This document shows positions 28,060-38,280 of a stretch of DNA of 64,000 nucleotides, piece by piece (position 1 is the stretch's first letter; each line of letters starts with the position of its first letter). The notes below the pieces were generated by a model. It did not search any database. It was not told where the DNA came from and saw nothing but the letters and a program-made list of their open reading frames with translations. Both the position numbers and the translations under genes were made by a program. The stretch spans positions 186,001-250,000 of the forward strand of contig CAVPUA010000003.1 in NCBI GenBank assembly GCA_963708805.1, written 5' to 3'. This stretch comes from CAVPUA01 sp963708805. Its GTDB lineage: Bacteria > Actinomycetota > Actinomycetes > Mycobacteriales > Jatrophihabitantaceae.

Positions 28060-28084
28060 GTAGCCTCATGTTGAGGTTACCTCA
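28060..28084. promoter_or_regulatory. MarR operator candidate between the regulator and exporter genes
   Basis: Inverted repeat GTAGCCTCA-TGT-TGAGGTTAC at 28060-28080 (8 of 9 pairs), overlapping a second one, TGAGG-TTA-CCTCA, at 28072-28084. It sits centrally in the 95-bp divergent intergenic space. Confidence 0.55.
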
Positions 28085-28123
28085 GCATTCCTTACTCGGC
28101 CTTCCCAGATAGGAGGCACCACC

Positions 28124-29927
28124 TTGGAAGCCACTCCTCAGACTCGAGACCGCCGCTCCGGCGGATCGCACAAACTCACTGCCGCCGACCGCACCGCCGC
28201 CCGCGACGTGTCGCTGCGCCGCATCGGTCGGCTGTTCACCCCGTACAAGTGGCCGCTGGCCGTCGTCACCGCGATCATCGTCGCGTCGTCGATCGTCGCC
28301 ATGGCCTCGCCGTTCCTGCTCCGCGCCGTGATCGACACCGCGCTGCCGGGCAAGAACGTCCACCTGCTCGTCTGGCTGGTCATCGGCATGGTCGCCGTCG
28401 CCGCCATCACCTCGGCGCTCGGCGTCGTCCAGACCTGGATCAGCACCAAGGTCGGCCAGCAGGTCATGCACCGCCTGCGCACCGACGTCTTCACCCACCT
28501 GCACCGGCAGTCGATCGCGTTCTTCACCCGCACCCGCACCGGTGAGGTGCAGTCGCGCATCACCAACGACATCGGCGGCATGGAAGCGGTCGTGACCTCG
28601 ACGGCCACGTCCATCGCCTCCAACCTGACCACCGCGGTCGCCACCGCCGTCGCCATGGCCGCGCTGTCGTGGAAGCTCTCGCTCATCTCGCTGGTCGTGA
28701 TGCCGCCGTCGATCTTCCTCACCCGCAAGGTCGCGCACATGCGCCGCGCGATCACCGCCCAGCGCCAGCGCGAACTCGCCGACCTGAACGTCACGATCGA
28801 GGAGGGCCTGTCGATCAGCGGCGTGCAGCTCAGCAAGACGATGGGCACCGGCGCCTCACTCGTCGAACGGTTCACCGCATCGTCGCTGCGCCTGATCGAT
28901 CTCGAACTTCGCTCGGAACTCGCCGGCCGCTGGCGGATGGCCTCGATGAGCGTGATCTTCGCCGCGATCCCCGCGATCATCTACCTCAGCGCCGGTCTGC
29001 CGGTGACGGCCGGTCACATGACGATCGGCACGATCGTCGCGTTCACCGCCCTGCAGTCCGGGCTGTTCCGTCCGCTGATGGGCCTGCTCAACGTCGGCGT
29101 CACGTTGACCAGTTCGCTCGCGCTGTTCGCCCGCATCTTCGAGTACCTCGACCTGCCGATCGAGGTCGACGACCCGGCGACGCCGGTGATCATCGACCCC
29201 GCCACGGTGCGCGGCGATCTGCGCTTCGAGGACGTCACGTTCTCCTACCCCGGCAGCGACACCGCCGCGGTCGCCGGCATCAGCCTCGACGTCCCCGCCG
29301 GGACGGCCCTCGCGCTCGTCGGTGAGACCGGCTCGGGCAAGAGCACGCTGGCCGCTCTGGTCGCCCGTCTGTACGACCCGACCGGCGGGCGCGTGACGAT
29401 CGACGGCATCGACCTGCGCGACCTGCGGCTGGCCGACCTGGCGCAGATCGTCGGCGTGGTGAGCCAGGAGACGTATCTGCTGCACACCACCGTCCGCGAG
29501 AACCTGCGCTACGCCAAGCCCGACGCGACCGACGCTCGAGATCGAGAACGCGGCCCGCGCGGCCCAGGTGCACGACCTGATCAGCCGGCTGCCCGACGGC
29601 TACGACACCATGGTCGGCTCGCGGGGCTACCGGTTCTCGGGCGGCGAGAAGCAACGCATCGCGATCGCCCGCACTCTGCTGCGCGATCCGCGGATCCTCG
29701 TCCTCGACGAGGCGACGAGCGCGCTCGACAACGAGACCGAGCGAGCCGTCCAGCGGGCGTTCGACGCCCTGGCCGAGGGACGGACGACGATCACCATCGC
29801 GCACCGCCTCTCGACCGTGCGCGACGCCGATCAGATCGCAGTGATCGACCAGGGCCGGATCGTCGAATCCGGGACGCACGAGAGCCTGCTCGACCAGGCC
29901 GGCCACTACGCGATGCTCGCCGCCTGA
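28124..29927 (+). CDS. ABC exporter, MsbA/BmrA-like half transporter (frameshift)
   Basis: About 600 residues: a six-helix exporter domain (to residue ~340) with QSRITNDIGGMEAVV, then an ATPase domain with Walker A GETGSGKST, Q-loop SQETYLLHTTVREN, signature FSGGEKQR, Walker B ILVLDEATSALD and switch His in TIAHRLSTV. One extra base at 29537 (GACGCTCGAGATC, expected GACGCTGAGATC) separates the Q-loop from the signature; it is plainly one gene. TTG 28124 has AGGAGG seven bases upstream. The divergent MarR gene suggests drug or lipid efflux induced by its substrate. Confidence 0.88.
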
Positions 29928-29971
29928 CGCTGGTCAGCTGCTGCTCCCGTCTCCCCGTCCCCACCCGTCCC

Positions 29972-30040
29972 GGCGAGTGGCCGATAACGCGCCGAGTGGT
30001 CACCTCTACGCGACCACTCGCGAGAGAAACGGCCACTCGG
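29972..30040. repeat. Family A nested palindrome, copy A3
   Basis: Arms GGCGAGTGGCCGA, CCGAGTGGTCAC, GCGACCACTCGCGAG and CGGCCACTCGG. Located between convergent genes ending at 29927 (+) and 30061 (-), as A2 is, so it may serve as a bidirectional transcription barrier. Confidence 0.85.
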
Positions 30041-30060
30041 CCGAGGGAGTACTCGAGAAC

Positions 30061-31185
30061 TCAGATCGACGTCGGACGCGTTGCGGGCGTCAGCTCCAAC
30101 TCGGCACCCGACTCGAGCGGGCTGGCCGGTGAGCGCACCGCGCCGGCGACCTCGTCGGGCGTGACGTTGAGCGGGTGATGGCAGGCCGCCAGGTGACCGT
30201 CGGGGAACTGCGCGAGCGGCGGCTCGACGTCGCGGCAGATGTCGGTGACGAACGGGCACCGCGTGTGGAAGCGGCAGCCGGACGGCGGGTTGATCGGGCT
30301 GGGCAGCTCACCCTTGACGACGTTGCCCGATTTCGCGCGGACGCGATCAGGGTCAGGGATCGGGATCGCGTCGAGCAGGCTGGCCGTGTACGGATGCTTG
30401 GGCCGCTTGTAGAGATCATCGGCCGCTGACAGCTCGACGATCTTGCCGAGGTACATCACGGCGATCCGGTCCGAGACGTGGCGGACGACGCTGAGATCGT
30501 GGGCCACGAAGATGTACGACAAGCCCAGCTCGTCCTGCAGGTCGTCGAGCAGGTTCACGACCTGGGCCTGGATCGACACGTCGAGCGCCGAGACCGGCTC
30601 GTCCAAGATGATCAACTTCGGCTTGGCGCCGAGAGCGCGGGCGATGCCGATGCGCTGTCGCTGGCCGCCGGAGAACTCGTGCGGATAGCGCTGGGCGTGC
30701 GAAGGGTCGAGCCCGACCTGCTCGAGCAGGGCCGACACCGACGAGGCGCGTGATCCGGCGCTGCCGCCCCGCAGGCGCACCCCGGCGCCGACGATCTGGA
30801 CGATGCGCTTGCGCGGGTTGAGCGATGCCTGCGGATCCTGGAACACCATCTGCACTTCGCGGCGGAACTCGCGAAGCGCCCGGTTGCTCTTCTTGACGAG
30901 ATCGGTGCCTCGGAAGCGCAGTGAACCGCCCGTCGGCTGGTTGAGACGCACGATGCAGCGGGCGAGCGTCGTCTTCCCGCAGCCCGACTCGCCGACCAGC
31001 CCGAGGGTCTCGCCCTGGTACAGAGTGATCGTCACGTCGTCGACCGCTCGCACCGATCCCCGCGAGGTCCCGAACGTCCCTCCGCGCAGCGGGAACCACA
31101 CCTTGACGTGCTCGAGTTCGAGCAGCGGTTCCCCCGCCTGTGGCGCGTCGTGAACGTCCAGACCCGAGACGCTCGTGTCGGTCAC
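30061..31185 (-). CDS. Oligopeptide ABC transporter ATPase, OppF/DppF type
   Basis: A 374-residue ATPase: Walker A GESGCGKTT, signature FSGGQRQR, Walker B LIILDEPVSALD, and the OppF/DppF C-terminal zinc-like motif GCRFHTRCPF...CRDVEPPL...AACHHP, which binds a 4Fe-4S cluster or structural cysteines in some homologues. It energises the importer formed by the next four genes. ATG 31185 overlaps the OppD stop by 4 bp. A 30-residue N-terminal extension precedes the ABC domain. Confidence 0.93.
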   Translation of the reverse strand: MTDTSVSGLDVHDAPQAGEPLLELEHVKVWFPLRGGTFGTSRGSVRAVDDVTITLYQGETLGLVGESGCGKTTLARCIVRLNQPTGGSLRFRGTDLVKKSNRALREFRREVQMVFQDPQASLNPRKRIVQIVGAGVRLRGGSAGSRASSVSALLEQVGLDPSHAQRYPHEFSGGQRQRIGIARALGAKPKLIILDEPVSALDVSIQAQVVNLLDDLQDELGLSYIFVAHDLSVVRHVSDRIAVMYLGKIVELSAADDLYKRPKHPYTASLLDAIPIPDPDRVRAKSGNVVKGELPSPINPPSGCRFHTRCPFVTDICRDVEPPLAQFPDGHLAACHHPLNVTPDEVAGAVRSPASPLESGAELELTPATRPTSI

Positions 31186-32237
31186 GACGCGCTCCTCTCC
31201 AGCGGGGTGAGCTCAGTGGTGGGCAGTCCGATCGCGCCGTTCACCAGCCGCAGCCGCCGTTTGGCCTCGAGGTCGAGGTGGCAGCGATCGGGATGGCTGG
31301 CGCCCTCGGCGATCTTGAGTTCGGGCTCGGTCTCGCAGATCGGCATCCGGTGCGGGCACCGCGTGATGAAGTGGCATCCCTTGGGCGGATTCAGCAGCGA
31401 CGGCGGTGAGCCCTGGATCGTCGGCAACCGGTCGGGGCGATCGAGGTCCACGCGCGGCACCGACCCGAGCAGCCCCCAGGTGTAGGGATGCAGCGGGTCC
31501 TTGAACAGGTCGCGCACCGGGGCCTCTTCGACGACGCGACCGGCGTACATGACGACCACGCGCGACGCCACTTCGGCGACGACGCCGAGGTCGTGGGTGA
31601 TCAGCAGGACGGCGACGCCCGTCTCGTCACGCAGCGCCTCGATCTCTTGCAGGATCTGGGCCTGGATCGTCACGTCCAGCGCGGTCGTCGGCTCGTCGGC
31701 GATCAAGATCTCGGGTGAGCACGACAACGCCATCGCGATCATCACGCGCTGCCGCATGCCGCCGGAGAACTCGTGCGGGAACGACCGCGCCCGCTCCTTC
31801 GCCCGCGGGATGCCGACCTTGGTCAGCAGGTCGACCGCACGGGCCGACGCCGCGGCCTTGCTGACTTTCTCGTGGGCGCGGATCTGCTCGGCGATCTGGT
31901 CGCCGACGCGATAGACCGGCGTGAGCGCGCTCATCGGGTCCTGGAAGATCATCGCGATCCGGGCGCCGCGAATGCTCTGCAGCCGACCCTCGCTGGCCTG
32001 GATCAGGTCGGTGCCGTCGGCCAGCATGGCCTTGCCGCTGATCTCGGCGTTCTGGCCGCGGGTCAAGCCCATGAGCGTCATCGCCGTCACGGATTTACCC
32101 GAGCCCGACTCACCGACGATCGAGAGCACCTCGCCCCGATTCAGCGTGAACGAGACGTCGTCGACCGCGTGCACGACACCTTGCTCGGTCCGAAAGTTGA
32201 CCTGCAGATGCTCGACATCGAGCAGGGCATCACTCAT
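31182..32237 (-). CDS. Oligopeptide ABC transporter ATPase, OppD/DppD type
   Basis: A 351-residue ATPase: Walker A GESGSGKS, QDPMSALTPV, signature FSGGMRQR, Walker B ILIADEPTTALD and the C-terminal motif GCHFITRCPHRMPICETEPEL. The OppD and OppF pair forms the heterodimeric motor of peptide or nickel importers. It overlaps OppB and OppF by 4 bp each. Confidence 0.93.
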   Translation of the reverse strand: MSDALLDVEHLQVNFRTEQGVVHAVDDVSFTLNRGEVLSIVGESGSGKSVTAMTLMGLTRGQNAEISGKAMLADGTDLIQASEGRLQSIRGARIAMIFQDPMSALTPVYRVGDQIAEQIRAHEKVSKAAASARAVDLLTKVGIPRAKERARSFPHEFSGGMRQRVMIAMALSCSPEILIADEPTTALDVTIQAQILQEIEALRDETGVAVLLITHDLGVVAEVASRVVVMYAGRVVEEAPVRDLFKDPLHPYTWGLLGSVPRVDLDRPDRLPTIQGSPPSLLNPPKGCHFITRCPHRMPICETEPELKIAEGASHPDRCHLDLEAKRRLRLVNGAIGLPTTELTPLERSAS

Positions 32238-33194
32238 GACGAAGCTCCTCGGATGCGAGGGTCGAGAACGGCGTACAGCACGTCGACGATCGCATTCATC
32301 AGGACGACGAAGAAGGCGCCGAGCAGCACGACCACCAAGACGGGCGGAACATCGAGCGAACCGATCGACTGGGCGGCGTACTGGCCGATGCCGTTGAGGT
32401 TGAAGACGATCTCGACCAACAGCGTGCTACCGCCGACGACGGCGGCGAAATCCAGGCCCCACAGCGAGACGATCGGAATCAGCGAGACGCGCAGCACGTG
32501 CTTGAGCAGTACTCGCCTGCGCGAGAGACCCTTGGCCCGCGCGGTGCGGACCGCGTCGGTCGTCATCGCCTCGAGGACGCTCGATCTCAACACCTGCGCG
32601 TAGATGCCGATGTAGAGGATCGCCATGGTGAACCAAGGCAAGATCAGATGCAGCGCCCATTCGCCCGGGCTGGAGCCGAGCTTGACGTAGCCGCCGGCCG
32701 GGAAGACGCGCGTCTCATAGGTCAAGAGGTAGAGCAGGATCGAACCGACCACGAACGACGGCGCCGAGATGCCGACGAAGCTGACCGTCGTGATCGCGAC
32801 GTCGGTGGCCTTGCCCGCCTTGAGCGCGCCGATGACTCCGAGCGCGATGCCGATGATCATCCAGATGATCGCCGCGCCGATCGCGAGCGACAAGCGTGGC
32901 CGGAAACCCTCGCTTGATCTGGGAGAACACCGTGACGTGCTGGGTGTAGCTCTGGATCTTGCCGGTGAAGATCTGATCCATGACCTTGCCGTACTGCACG
33001 TACAGCGGCCGGTCGAAGCCGTAGGCGTGCCGCACGTTGGCGATCGTCTGAGCATTCGCGGTACGGCCGGCCAGACGCAGGGCCGGGTCGCCGTTCGGGA
33101 CGGCGAAGAAGATCAGGAACGTCAGCACGCTCACGGCCCAGAGCACCACGATGGCCGACGCGAGTCGCTTGATGGCGAACAGCAGAAGGTCCAT
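32234..33194 (-). CDS. Oligopeptide ABC transporter permease, OppB/DppB type (frameshift)
   Basis: About 319 residues: first helix IKRLASAIVVLWAVSVLTFLIF in two parts with the usual FFAVPNGDP loop, then five further helices and the EAA loop (AVRTARAKGLSRRRVLLKHVLR). The frame shifts near 32893 (CCACGCTTGTCGCTC, expected CCACGCTGTCGCTC) before SLAIGAAIIWMIIGIALG. ATG 33194 is preferred because GGAG lies upstream and the OppC stop is 2 bp away; a GTG at 33221 is possible. Confidence 0.9.
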
Positions 33195-33195
33195 C

Positions 33196-34209
33196 TCAGC
33201 GCTCCACACCGATGCGCGCACGCGGATCGAAGGCCTGGCGCAGGCCGTCGCCGAAGATGTTCACCGAGAGCACGGCGATGACCAGCATGATGCCCGGCAC
33301 CAGCGTCAGGTGGGGAGCGCTCGTGATCAACTGCGTTCCGCTCGACAACATCGTTCCCCAGGACGAGTTGGGCGCCTGGACGCCGGCGCCCAGGAACGAC
33401 AGGCTCGCCTCGAGGACGATCGACTGGGCCAGTTGCAGGGCGACGAAGACGATGAGCGTCGACGTCAGGTTGGGCAGGATCTCGCTGAAGATGATCCGGA
33501 ATCGGCCGTAGCCCAGCGTTCGCGCCGCGTCCACGAACTCGCGTTCTCGCAGCGACAGCACTTCACCACGGATCGGTCGGGCCACGTAGGGGATGTAGAC
33601 CACGCCGATGACGAGCGCCGGGATGAAATTGGACCCACCCTTGATGTTCCAGGGACCGATCGACAAGCCACCCACCGCCAGGCTGACGCCCAGGGCGACG
33701 CCGAGCAGCAGCGCCGGATAGGCCCAGATGAGGTCGAGCACGCGCGAGATGACCACGTCGACCCAGCCGCGGAAGTAGCCGGCCGTGACGCCGAAGATGA
33801 TCGCGCCGAGAATGGTGATGACGGTCGCGAGCACGCCGATCTCGAGCGAGTTCCGGCCGCCGTAGAGCAGGCGGACGGCCACGTCGCGACCGTTCGGGTC
33901 GGCACCCAGCAGGAACTTCGAGTGCCACGTCGGCCCGGTCGGGATGCCGGTGAGGCTGACGACATTGACGTTCTTGCCGCCGACCTTGATCACTTCGCTG
34001 ATGTGGTTGTCGTTCGGGCCGGTGTGCGCGATGTCCTTGGAGTACACCGGCGCCAGCAGGCACAAGATGACGACGATCAGGAACACGACGCCGAAGAACA
34101 GCGCGACGTAGTTATGACGAAGCCGCCGCAGCGCGAGCTGCAGCGGTCCCGTCGCATGGCTTGCGGTGGTGCCCGCCGCTTGGGCGGGCACCACCTCAGT
34201 TTCGGCCAT
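33196..34209 (-). CDS. Oligopeptide ABC transporter permease, OppC/DppC type
   Basis: A 337-residue permease: an Ala/Thr-rich cytosolic start, first helix NYVALFFGVVFLIVVILCLLAP, an extracytoplasmic loop with LGADPNGRDVAVRLLYGG (the conserved OppC GTDxxGRD region) and the EAA loop FVDAARTLGYGRFRIIFSEILPN. It pairs with OppB to form the channel. The loop between helix 1 and 2 is about 60 residues, longer than usual. Confidence 0.92.
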   Translation of the reverse strand: MAETEVVPAQAAGTTASHATGPLQLALRRLRHNYVALFFGVVFLIVVILCLLAPVYSKDIAHTGPNDNHISEVIKVGGKNVNVVSLTGIPTGPTWHSKFLLGADPNGRDVAVRLLYGGRNSLEIGVLATVITILGAIIFGVTAGYFRGWVDVVISRVLDLIWAYPALLLGVALGVSLAVGGLSIGPWNIKGGSNFIPALVIGVVYIPYVARPIRGEVLSLREREFVDAARTLGYGRFRIIFSEILPNLTSTLIVFVALQLAQSIVLEASLSFLGAGVQAPNSSWGTMLSSGTQLITSAPHLTLVPGIMLVIAVLSVNIFGDGLRQAFDPRARIGVER

Positions 34210-34212
34210 CGG

Positions 34213-35904
34213 CTACTTCAAGGAGATCGTCGAGAACTCCATGTAGTTCACCGGATTGAACACGGCCGAGGCGAAATCGACCTTGTTCGACAGGAACTTC
34301 GGAGCCGTCTCGTAGCCGTAGGGCGCGACGTAGCTCTGATCGGCCACGTACTTGTCCAGCGACTGCCACTGGGCCGTGGTCGACGACAGCTTCGACGCCG
34401 GGATGGCCTGAAGGGTGGCGAGCTGGCTCTCGATCTTCGGGTCGTCGACGTTGCCGAAGTTCTCGTTGTTCGTCGCCTGGATGCCGGCCTTGGACAGCAG
34501 CAGGTAGAAGTCCGACGGGTTCGGGAAGTCCTGCGACCAGTCGGCGAACCCGGCCTGAGCGTTCAGGCTCTGGTTACCGATCGTCTGGAAGTACACCGAG
34601 TCCTGCGTGACCTTGAGCGTGGCCTTGAAGCCCAGCTTGTTCAGCAGGTCGGTGAAGTACGCGCAGAACTCCTGACGCGGGCTACGGGTCTCACTCCACA
34701 CCGTCACCGGGGTGCCGGCCAGACCGGCCGCTGCGATCATCGCCTTGGCCTTGGCCACGGTCGCGTCCGAAGGCACCTGGGACGGGTCGCCGAACGAGCA
34801 CGAACCGTCGTTGTGGCCGGTGATCGTCGGCGGCAGGAAGTAGCAGCCGGGCGTCAGCGAACCGCTCGACAACCGGGCGAGAGCCGTCCGGTCCAGAGCC
34901 ATGTTGACCGCGGTGCGGGCGTCCTTGTTGTTGAACGGGGCGACCTGCGAGTTCAGGAAGAAGTAGTAGACCGAAGCCAGCTCTTCCTTCGTGTAGCGAT
35001 CCTTGGCCTGCGAGCTGACGTCGGACAGGACGGACGCGGGAAGCGTGTCGCCCGGGTCGAAGACGTCGGCTTCGTTGTTGAGCACCTGCTGGGCCTCGGT
35101 GGTGGTGTTGCTGTCGACCGTGACGTTCACCGTGTCGACGTAGCCCGTCGGGATGTTCGGGATCTTGTAGCAGGCGAAGTCGGTGTTCTTCTCCAGCACA
35201 TACGACGCGTTCGGGACGATCGTGCCGAACTTGTACGGGCCGATACCGGCCGGCGGGGTGTTCGACAGCACCGTCATCGGCGTCGAGGCCGGCAACGGAG
35301 CGGCGGCCGGGAAGGCCAGGATGTTGTCGAAGGCGCCGTAGGCCTGCGACAACGTGATCGTGATCTTGCCGGTCGAGTCGTCGGTCTGGATGCCGCTGAT
35401 ACCGGTGGCCTTGCCTGAGCCGTAATCGGCGGCACCGGCGATGTAGCCGGTGAAGAAGGACGAACCACCCCAGCTGATCTTGATGGAGCGCTCGATGGCG
35501 TGCGTGAAGTCCGAGGCCACGACCGGCGAACCGTCAGTGAACTTGAGGCCGGTCCGCATCTGGATCGTGTACGTCAGGCCGTCGGCCGAGACCGTCGGCA
35601 GCGCCTGGGCCAGGCCCGGCTGCAGCACCGTTCCGGCCGTGCCCTCCTTGAAGGCATAGGTCAGCAGTGGCGTGTAGACCATGTTGTCGGCCTCGAGGGC
35701 CTGGGTCGTGTAACCGAATCCGGGGTCGAGGCTGTCCGGCGCGGTGCCGGTCAGGACCTTGAGGGTCCCGCCCTGCTTACCGGTCGAGGCCGCACTACTG
35801 CTGCTGCTCGATCCACTGCTCGACTTACTCGAGCTACCGCAGGCGGTCAGCGTCACTGCTGCCGCCACTCCGATAGCCAACCAGGCTGTACGCCGCATTC
35901 GCAT
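34213..35904 (-). CDS. Oligopeptide/dipeptide-type substrate-binding lipoprotein (SBP family 5)
   Basis: A 563-residue lipoprotein: signal peptide with lipobox VTLTAC, a Ser-rich tether (about 20 residues, nearly all Ser), then an extracytoplasmic solute-binding family 5 domain (TGTAPDSLDPGFGYT, LTYTIQMRTGLKFTDGSPV, NMALDRTALARL). It delivers ligand to the OppBC permease just downstream. The family covers peptides, nickel and sugars; ligand cannot be assigned. It is first in the five-gene operon. ATG 35904 and ATG 35898 are equally plausible starts. Confidence 0.92.
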   Translation of the reverse strand: MRMRRTAWLAIGVAAAVTLTACGSSSKSSSGSSSSSSAASTGKQGGTLKVLTGTAPDSLDPGFGYTTQALEADNMVYTPLLTYAFKEGTAGTVLQPGLAQALPTVSADGLTYTIQMRTGLKFTDGSPVVASDFTHAIERSIKISWGGSSFFTGYIAGAADYGSGKATGISGIQTDDSTGKITITLSQAYGAFDNILAFPAAAPLPASTPMTVLSNTPPAGIGPYKFGTIVPNASYVLEKNTDFACYKIPNIPTGYVDTVNVTVDSNTTTEAQQVLNNEADVFDPGDTLPASVLSDVSSQAKDRYTKEELASVYYFFLNSQVAPFNNKDARTAVNMALDRTALARLSSGSLTPGCYFLPPTITGHNDGSCSFGDPSQVPSDATVAKAKAMIAAAGLAGTPVTVWSETRSPRQEFCAYFTDLLNKLGFKATLKVTQDSVYFQTIGNQSLNAQAGFADWSQDFPNPSDFYLLLSKAGIQATNNENFGNVDDPKIESQLATLQAIPASKLSSTTAQWQSLDKYVADQSYVAPYGYETAPKFLSNKVDFASAVFNPVNYMEFSTISLK

Positions 35905-36307
35905 TCGCTTCCTTCGTGTTCTGGGCTCGATGAGCCGACACTAGACAATCTGCTGAGCAGACACTGCCACTCACACAACCGCTACCGGGTTAACTGTGCA
36001 AGCTCTTGGCCAAACCTGATAGTTCGATTGACAATCTCTGTCATTCGTTTCCCCGATGTTTCGTTCGCCCCATCCGCGTCGGCCGAAGTGCCCGACATGC
36101 GCAAGAGACGCCCGAGTTTTTCTACGATTCGCGTCACACTTTTGTGTTTCGAGCCGGGCCGCCCAGCCGGTCGAAGGCGGGCCAGAGAGGCCAAATCGAT
36201 GTTCGGCCGTTACACGACTGGTACGTGCCACACGCCGATCTTTCAGCTCGCACGCGGCTGGCCCTAGGGTCGACCGCGACGGCCCGGCGACCGAAACGGA
36301 GATCGAC
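35905..36307. other. Intergenic region, divergent promoters of the opp operon and the SnoaL-like gene
   Basis: No gene seen in these 403 bp, which are richer in A/T than the neighbours. A 13-bp palindrome TCTGCTGAGCAGA (35949-35961) lies 45 bp upstream of the binding-protein gene and may be an operator. For the plus strand, TAGGGT at 36265-36270 is a -10 candidate with GGAG at 36298-36301 as ribosome site. Confidence 0.5.
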
Positions 36308-36763
36308 ATGGACGACAGCCAGACCCTCGAGCGGCTCGAACAACGGGTCCAGGCCCTCGAGGACGAACGGTCGATCTTGGACACGCTCTATGCCTACGGC
36401 CACTCGCTCGACTACGGCATCCGCGACGAGTGGCTCGACGTCTGGACCGAGGATGCCGTGCTGGTCTGGCCGCACTGGACGTTCACCGGGCCGACCGAGA
36501 TCGGGACCGCCTTCGATGATCACTCGCACGCACCGGAGGCCTTTCACAAGCACTTGTTGATCGAGCCGCGCGTCGTTCTCGACGGAGACCGGGCGTCGGT
36601 GGTCAGCTACTTCGCCCGGCTCAACGACTCGCCGACCGGCCCGATCGTGCGCAGTTTCGGTCGCTATCTCGACCAGGTCGTGCGGTGCTCGGACGGCCGC
36701 TGGCGTATCGCCCAGCGCCTGACCGAGCGCGAGGGGCTCATGCCCGGCGCACCCGTGACCTGA
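36308..36763 (+). CDS. SnoaL/NTF2-fold protein
   Basis: A 151-residue cone-shaped alpha+beta barrel protein of the SnoaL-like/NTF2 superfamily: helix LEQRVQALEDERSILDTLYAYGHSLDYG split by the conserved YG pair, WLDVWTEDAVLVWPHWTFTG, HAPEAFHKHLLIEPRVVLDGD, RSFGRYLDQVVRCSDGRWRIAQR. Members include dehydratases, ketosteroid isomerase-like enzymes and dioxygenase beta subunits; substrate is unknown. GGAG six bases before ATG 36308 fixes the start. Its stop abuts the convergent flavoenzyme gene. Confidence 0.75.
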   Translation: MDDSQTLERLEQRVQALEDERSILDTLYAYGHSLDYGIRDEWLDVWTEDAVLVWPHWTFTGPTEIGTAFDDHSHAPEAFHKHLLIEPRVVLDGDRASVVSYFARLNDSPTGPIVRSFGRYLDQVVRCSDGRWRIAQRLTEREGLMPGAPVT

Positions 36764-38125
36764 TCACAGCACGGCGCCCGGGTTCAGGATGCCGTCCGGG
36801 TCCAGGGCGTTCTTGATCTTGTGCGACAGCTCCATGACGTCCGCGCCGAGGTATCCGGGCAACCACGGCGCCTTGAGCCGGCCCACTCCGTGCTCGCCGG
36901 TGATCGTCCCGCCGAGCTCGATGGCGAGGTCCATCACGTCGCCGAATGCGAGCTGCGCGCGGGCGTGCCGCTCGACGTCCCGACGGTCCGACACGATCAG
37001 CGGATGGGTGTTGCCGTCGCCGGCATGAGCGACCAGGGCGATCACCACATCGTGCTTGGCCGACAGCTCCTCGATGCCGTGGACGAGCGCCGGCAATGCT
37101 GGGAGCGGCACGCCGACGTCCTCGAAGAGCAGGTCGCCCTGGCGTTCCATCGCGGGGAAGGCGGCCCGGCGCGCCGCCGCGAAGGCCTCGCCGTCGACCT
37201 GATCATCGGTCGTGAAGACGTCAGTGGCGCCGTGGGCGACGCAGCTCGACTCCATGATCGAGATCTCGCCGCTGGCCGCCGCCCCAGGAGCATCCGAGCG
37301 GGCGATCAGGAGCGCCTCGGCGTCGCGGTCGAGACCCATCTGCAGCATGTCCTCGACGGCGTTGACCGACGTGCGGTCCATCAGTTCGAGCATCGAGGGA
37401 CGCAGTTGGCCGACGATCGCGACCACGGCGTCGGCGGCCGCCTCGATCGAGGTGAACGTCGCCACGAGGGTCGAAGCCGGGGGCGGTGCCGGCAGCAGTC
37501 GCAGGGTGAGCTCGGTGATCACGCCCAACGTCCCCTCGCTGCCCACGAACAGTTTGACCAGCGAGAAGCCGGCAACGTCCTTCAGCCGCGGACCGCCCAG
37601 GCGCACGGCGGTGCCGTCGGCCAGCACGACCTGCAGGCCCAGCACGTAGTCGGAGGTGACGCCGTACTTCACGCAGCACAGGCCACCGGCGTTGGTCGCC
37701 GCGTTGCCGCCGATGGAGCAGATCTCGAACGAGGACGGATCAGGTGGATACCAGAGTCCCCGCGCCGCCGCGGCCGCCTTGACCTCGGCGTTGAATGCCC
37801 CCGGTTGCGCGATCGCCACCCGCATCTCGGGCTGGACATCGACGTCGCGCATCCGTTCGAGCGACAGGATGATCGCGCCGTCGACGGCGCTCGACCCGCC
37901 CGACAGGCCGGTGCCGGCGCCTCGCGGCACAACCGGAATCCGGTGGCTCGTGGCGATCCGCAGGACGGTCTGGACGTCATCGGTGCCGGTCGCTCTGACC
38001 AGGGCCACCGGCATCCCGGCATCGGGCTGCGCGGCTCGGTCTCGGCGATAGCCCTCGAGGATGTCCCGGTCGGTGACCACCGCGCCGACCGGAAGTTCCG
38101 CCGCCAGCTCGTCGAGTGCGCCCAC
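36764..38125 (-). CDS. FAD-linked oxidase, glycolate/D-lactate dehydrogenase GlcD-like
   Basis: About 453 residues. FAD-binding PCMH domain: PVVPRGAGTGLSGGSS, LVKLFVGSEGTLGVITEL; substrate domain with AHAGDGNTHPLIV, GGTITGEHGVGRLK and the C-terminal DPDGILNPGAVL, all typical of GlcD and D-lactate dehydrogenases. It oxidises a 2-hydroxyacid, passing electrons to a quinone or GlcF-like partner not seen here. GTG 38125 is chosen because it lines up exactly with the ATG of the truncated copy at 38763; a longer open frame upstream lacks family similarity. Confidence 0.85.
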   Translation of the reverse strand: MGALDELAAELPVGAVVTDRDILEGYRRDRAAQPDAGMPVALVRATGTDDVQTVLRIATSHRIPVVPRGAGTGLSGGSSAVDGAIILSLERMRDVDVQPEMRVAIAQPGAFNAEVKAAAAARGLWYPPDPSSFEICSIGGNAATNAGGLCCVKYGVTSDYVLGLQVVLADGTAVRLGGPRLKDVAGFSLVKLFVGSEGTLGVITELTLRLLPAPPPASTLVATFTSIEAAADAVVAIVGQLRPSMLELMDRTSVNAVEDMLQMGLDRDAEALLIARSDAPGAAASGEISIMESSCVAHGATDVFTTDDQVDGEAFAAARRAAFPAMERQGDLLFEDVGVPLPALPALVHGIEELSAKHDVVIALVAHAGDGNTHPLIVSDRRDVERHARAQLAFGDVMDLAIELGGTITGEHGVGRLKAPWLPGYLGADVMELSHKIKNALDPDGILNPGAVL

Positions 38126-38280
38126 CGGTCGAGACTCGCGCGTTCCCCGCTCGACGGCAAGCTCTGGAGCCTGCGGCGTGGGGATCAGCTCGCGGCGACC
38201 ATGAAAAGTGCGCTGTGGGGGTCGACCGCAGGTCGCCTTGAGCGGATAGCCATGGGCCGACAGCTCTGGGCCTAGTAGTT

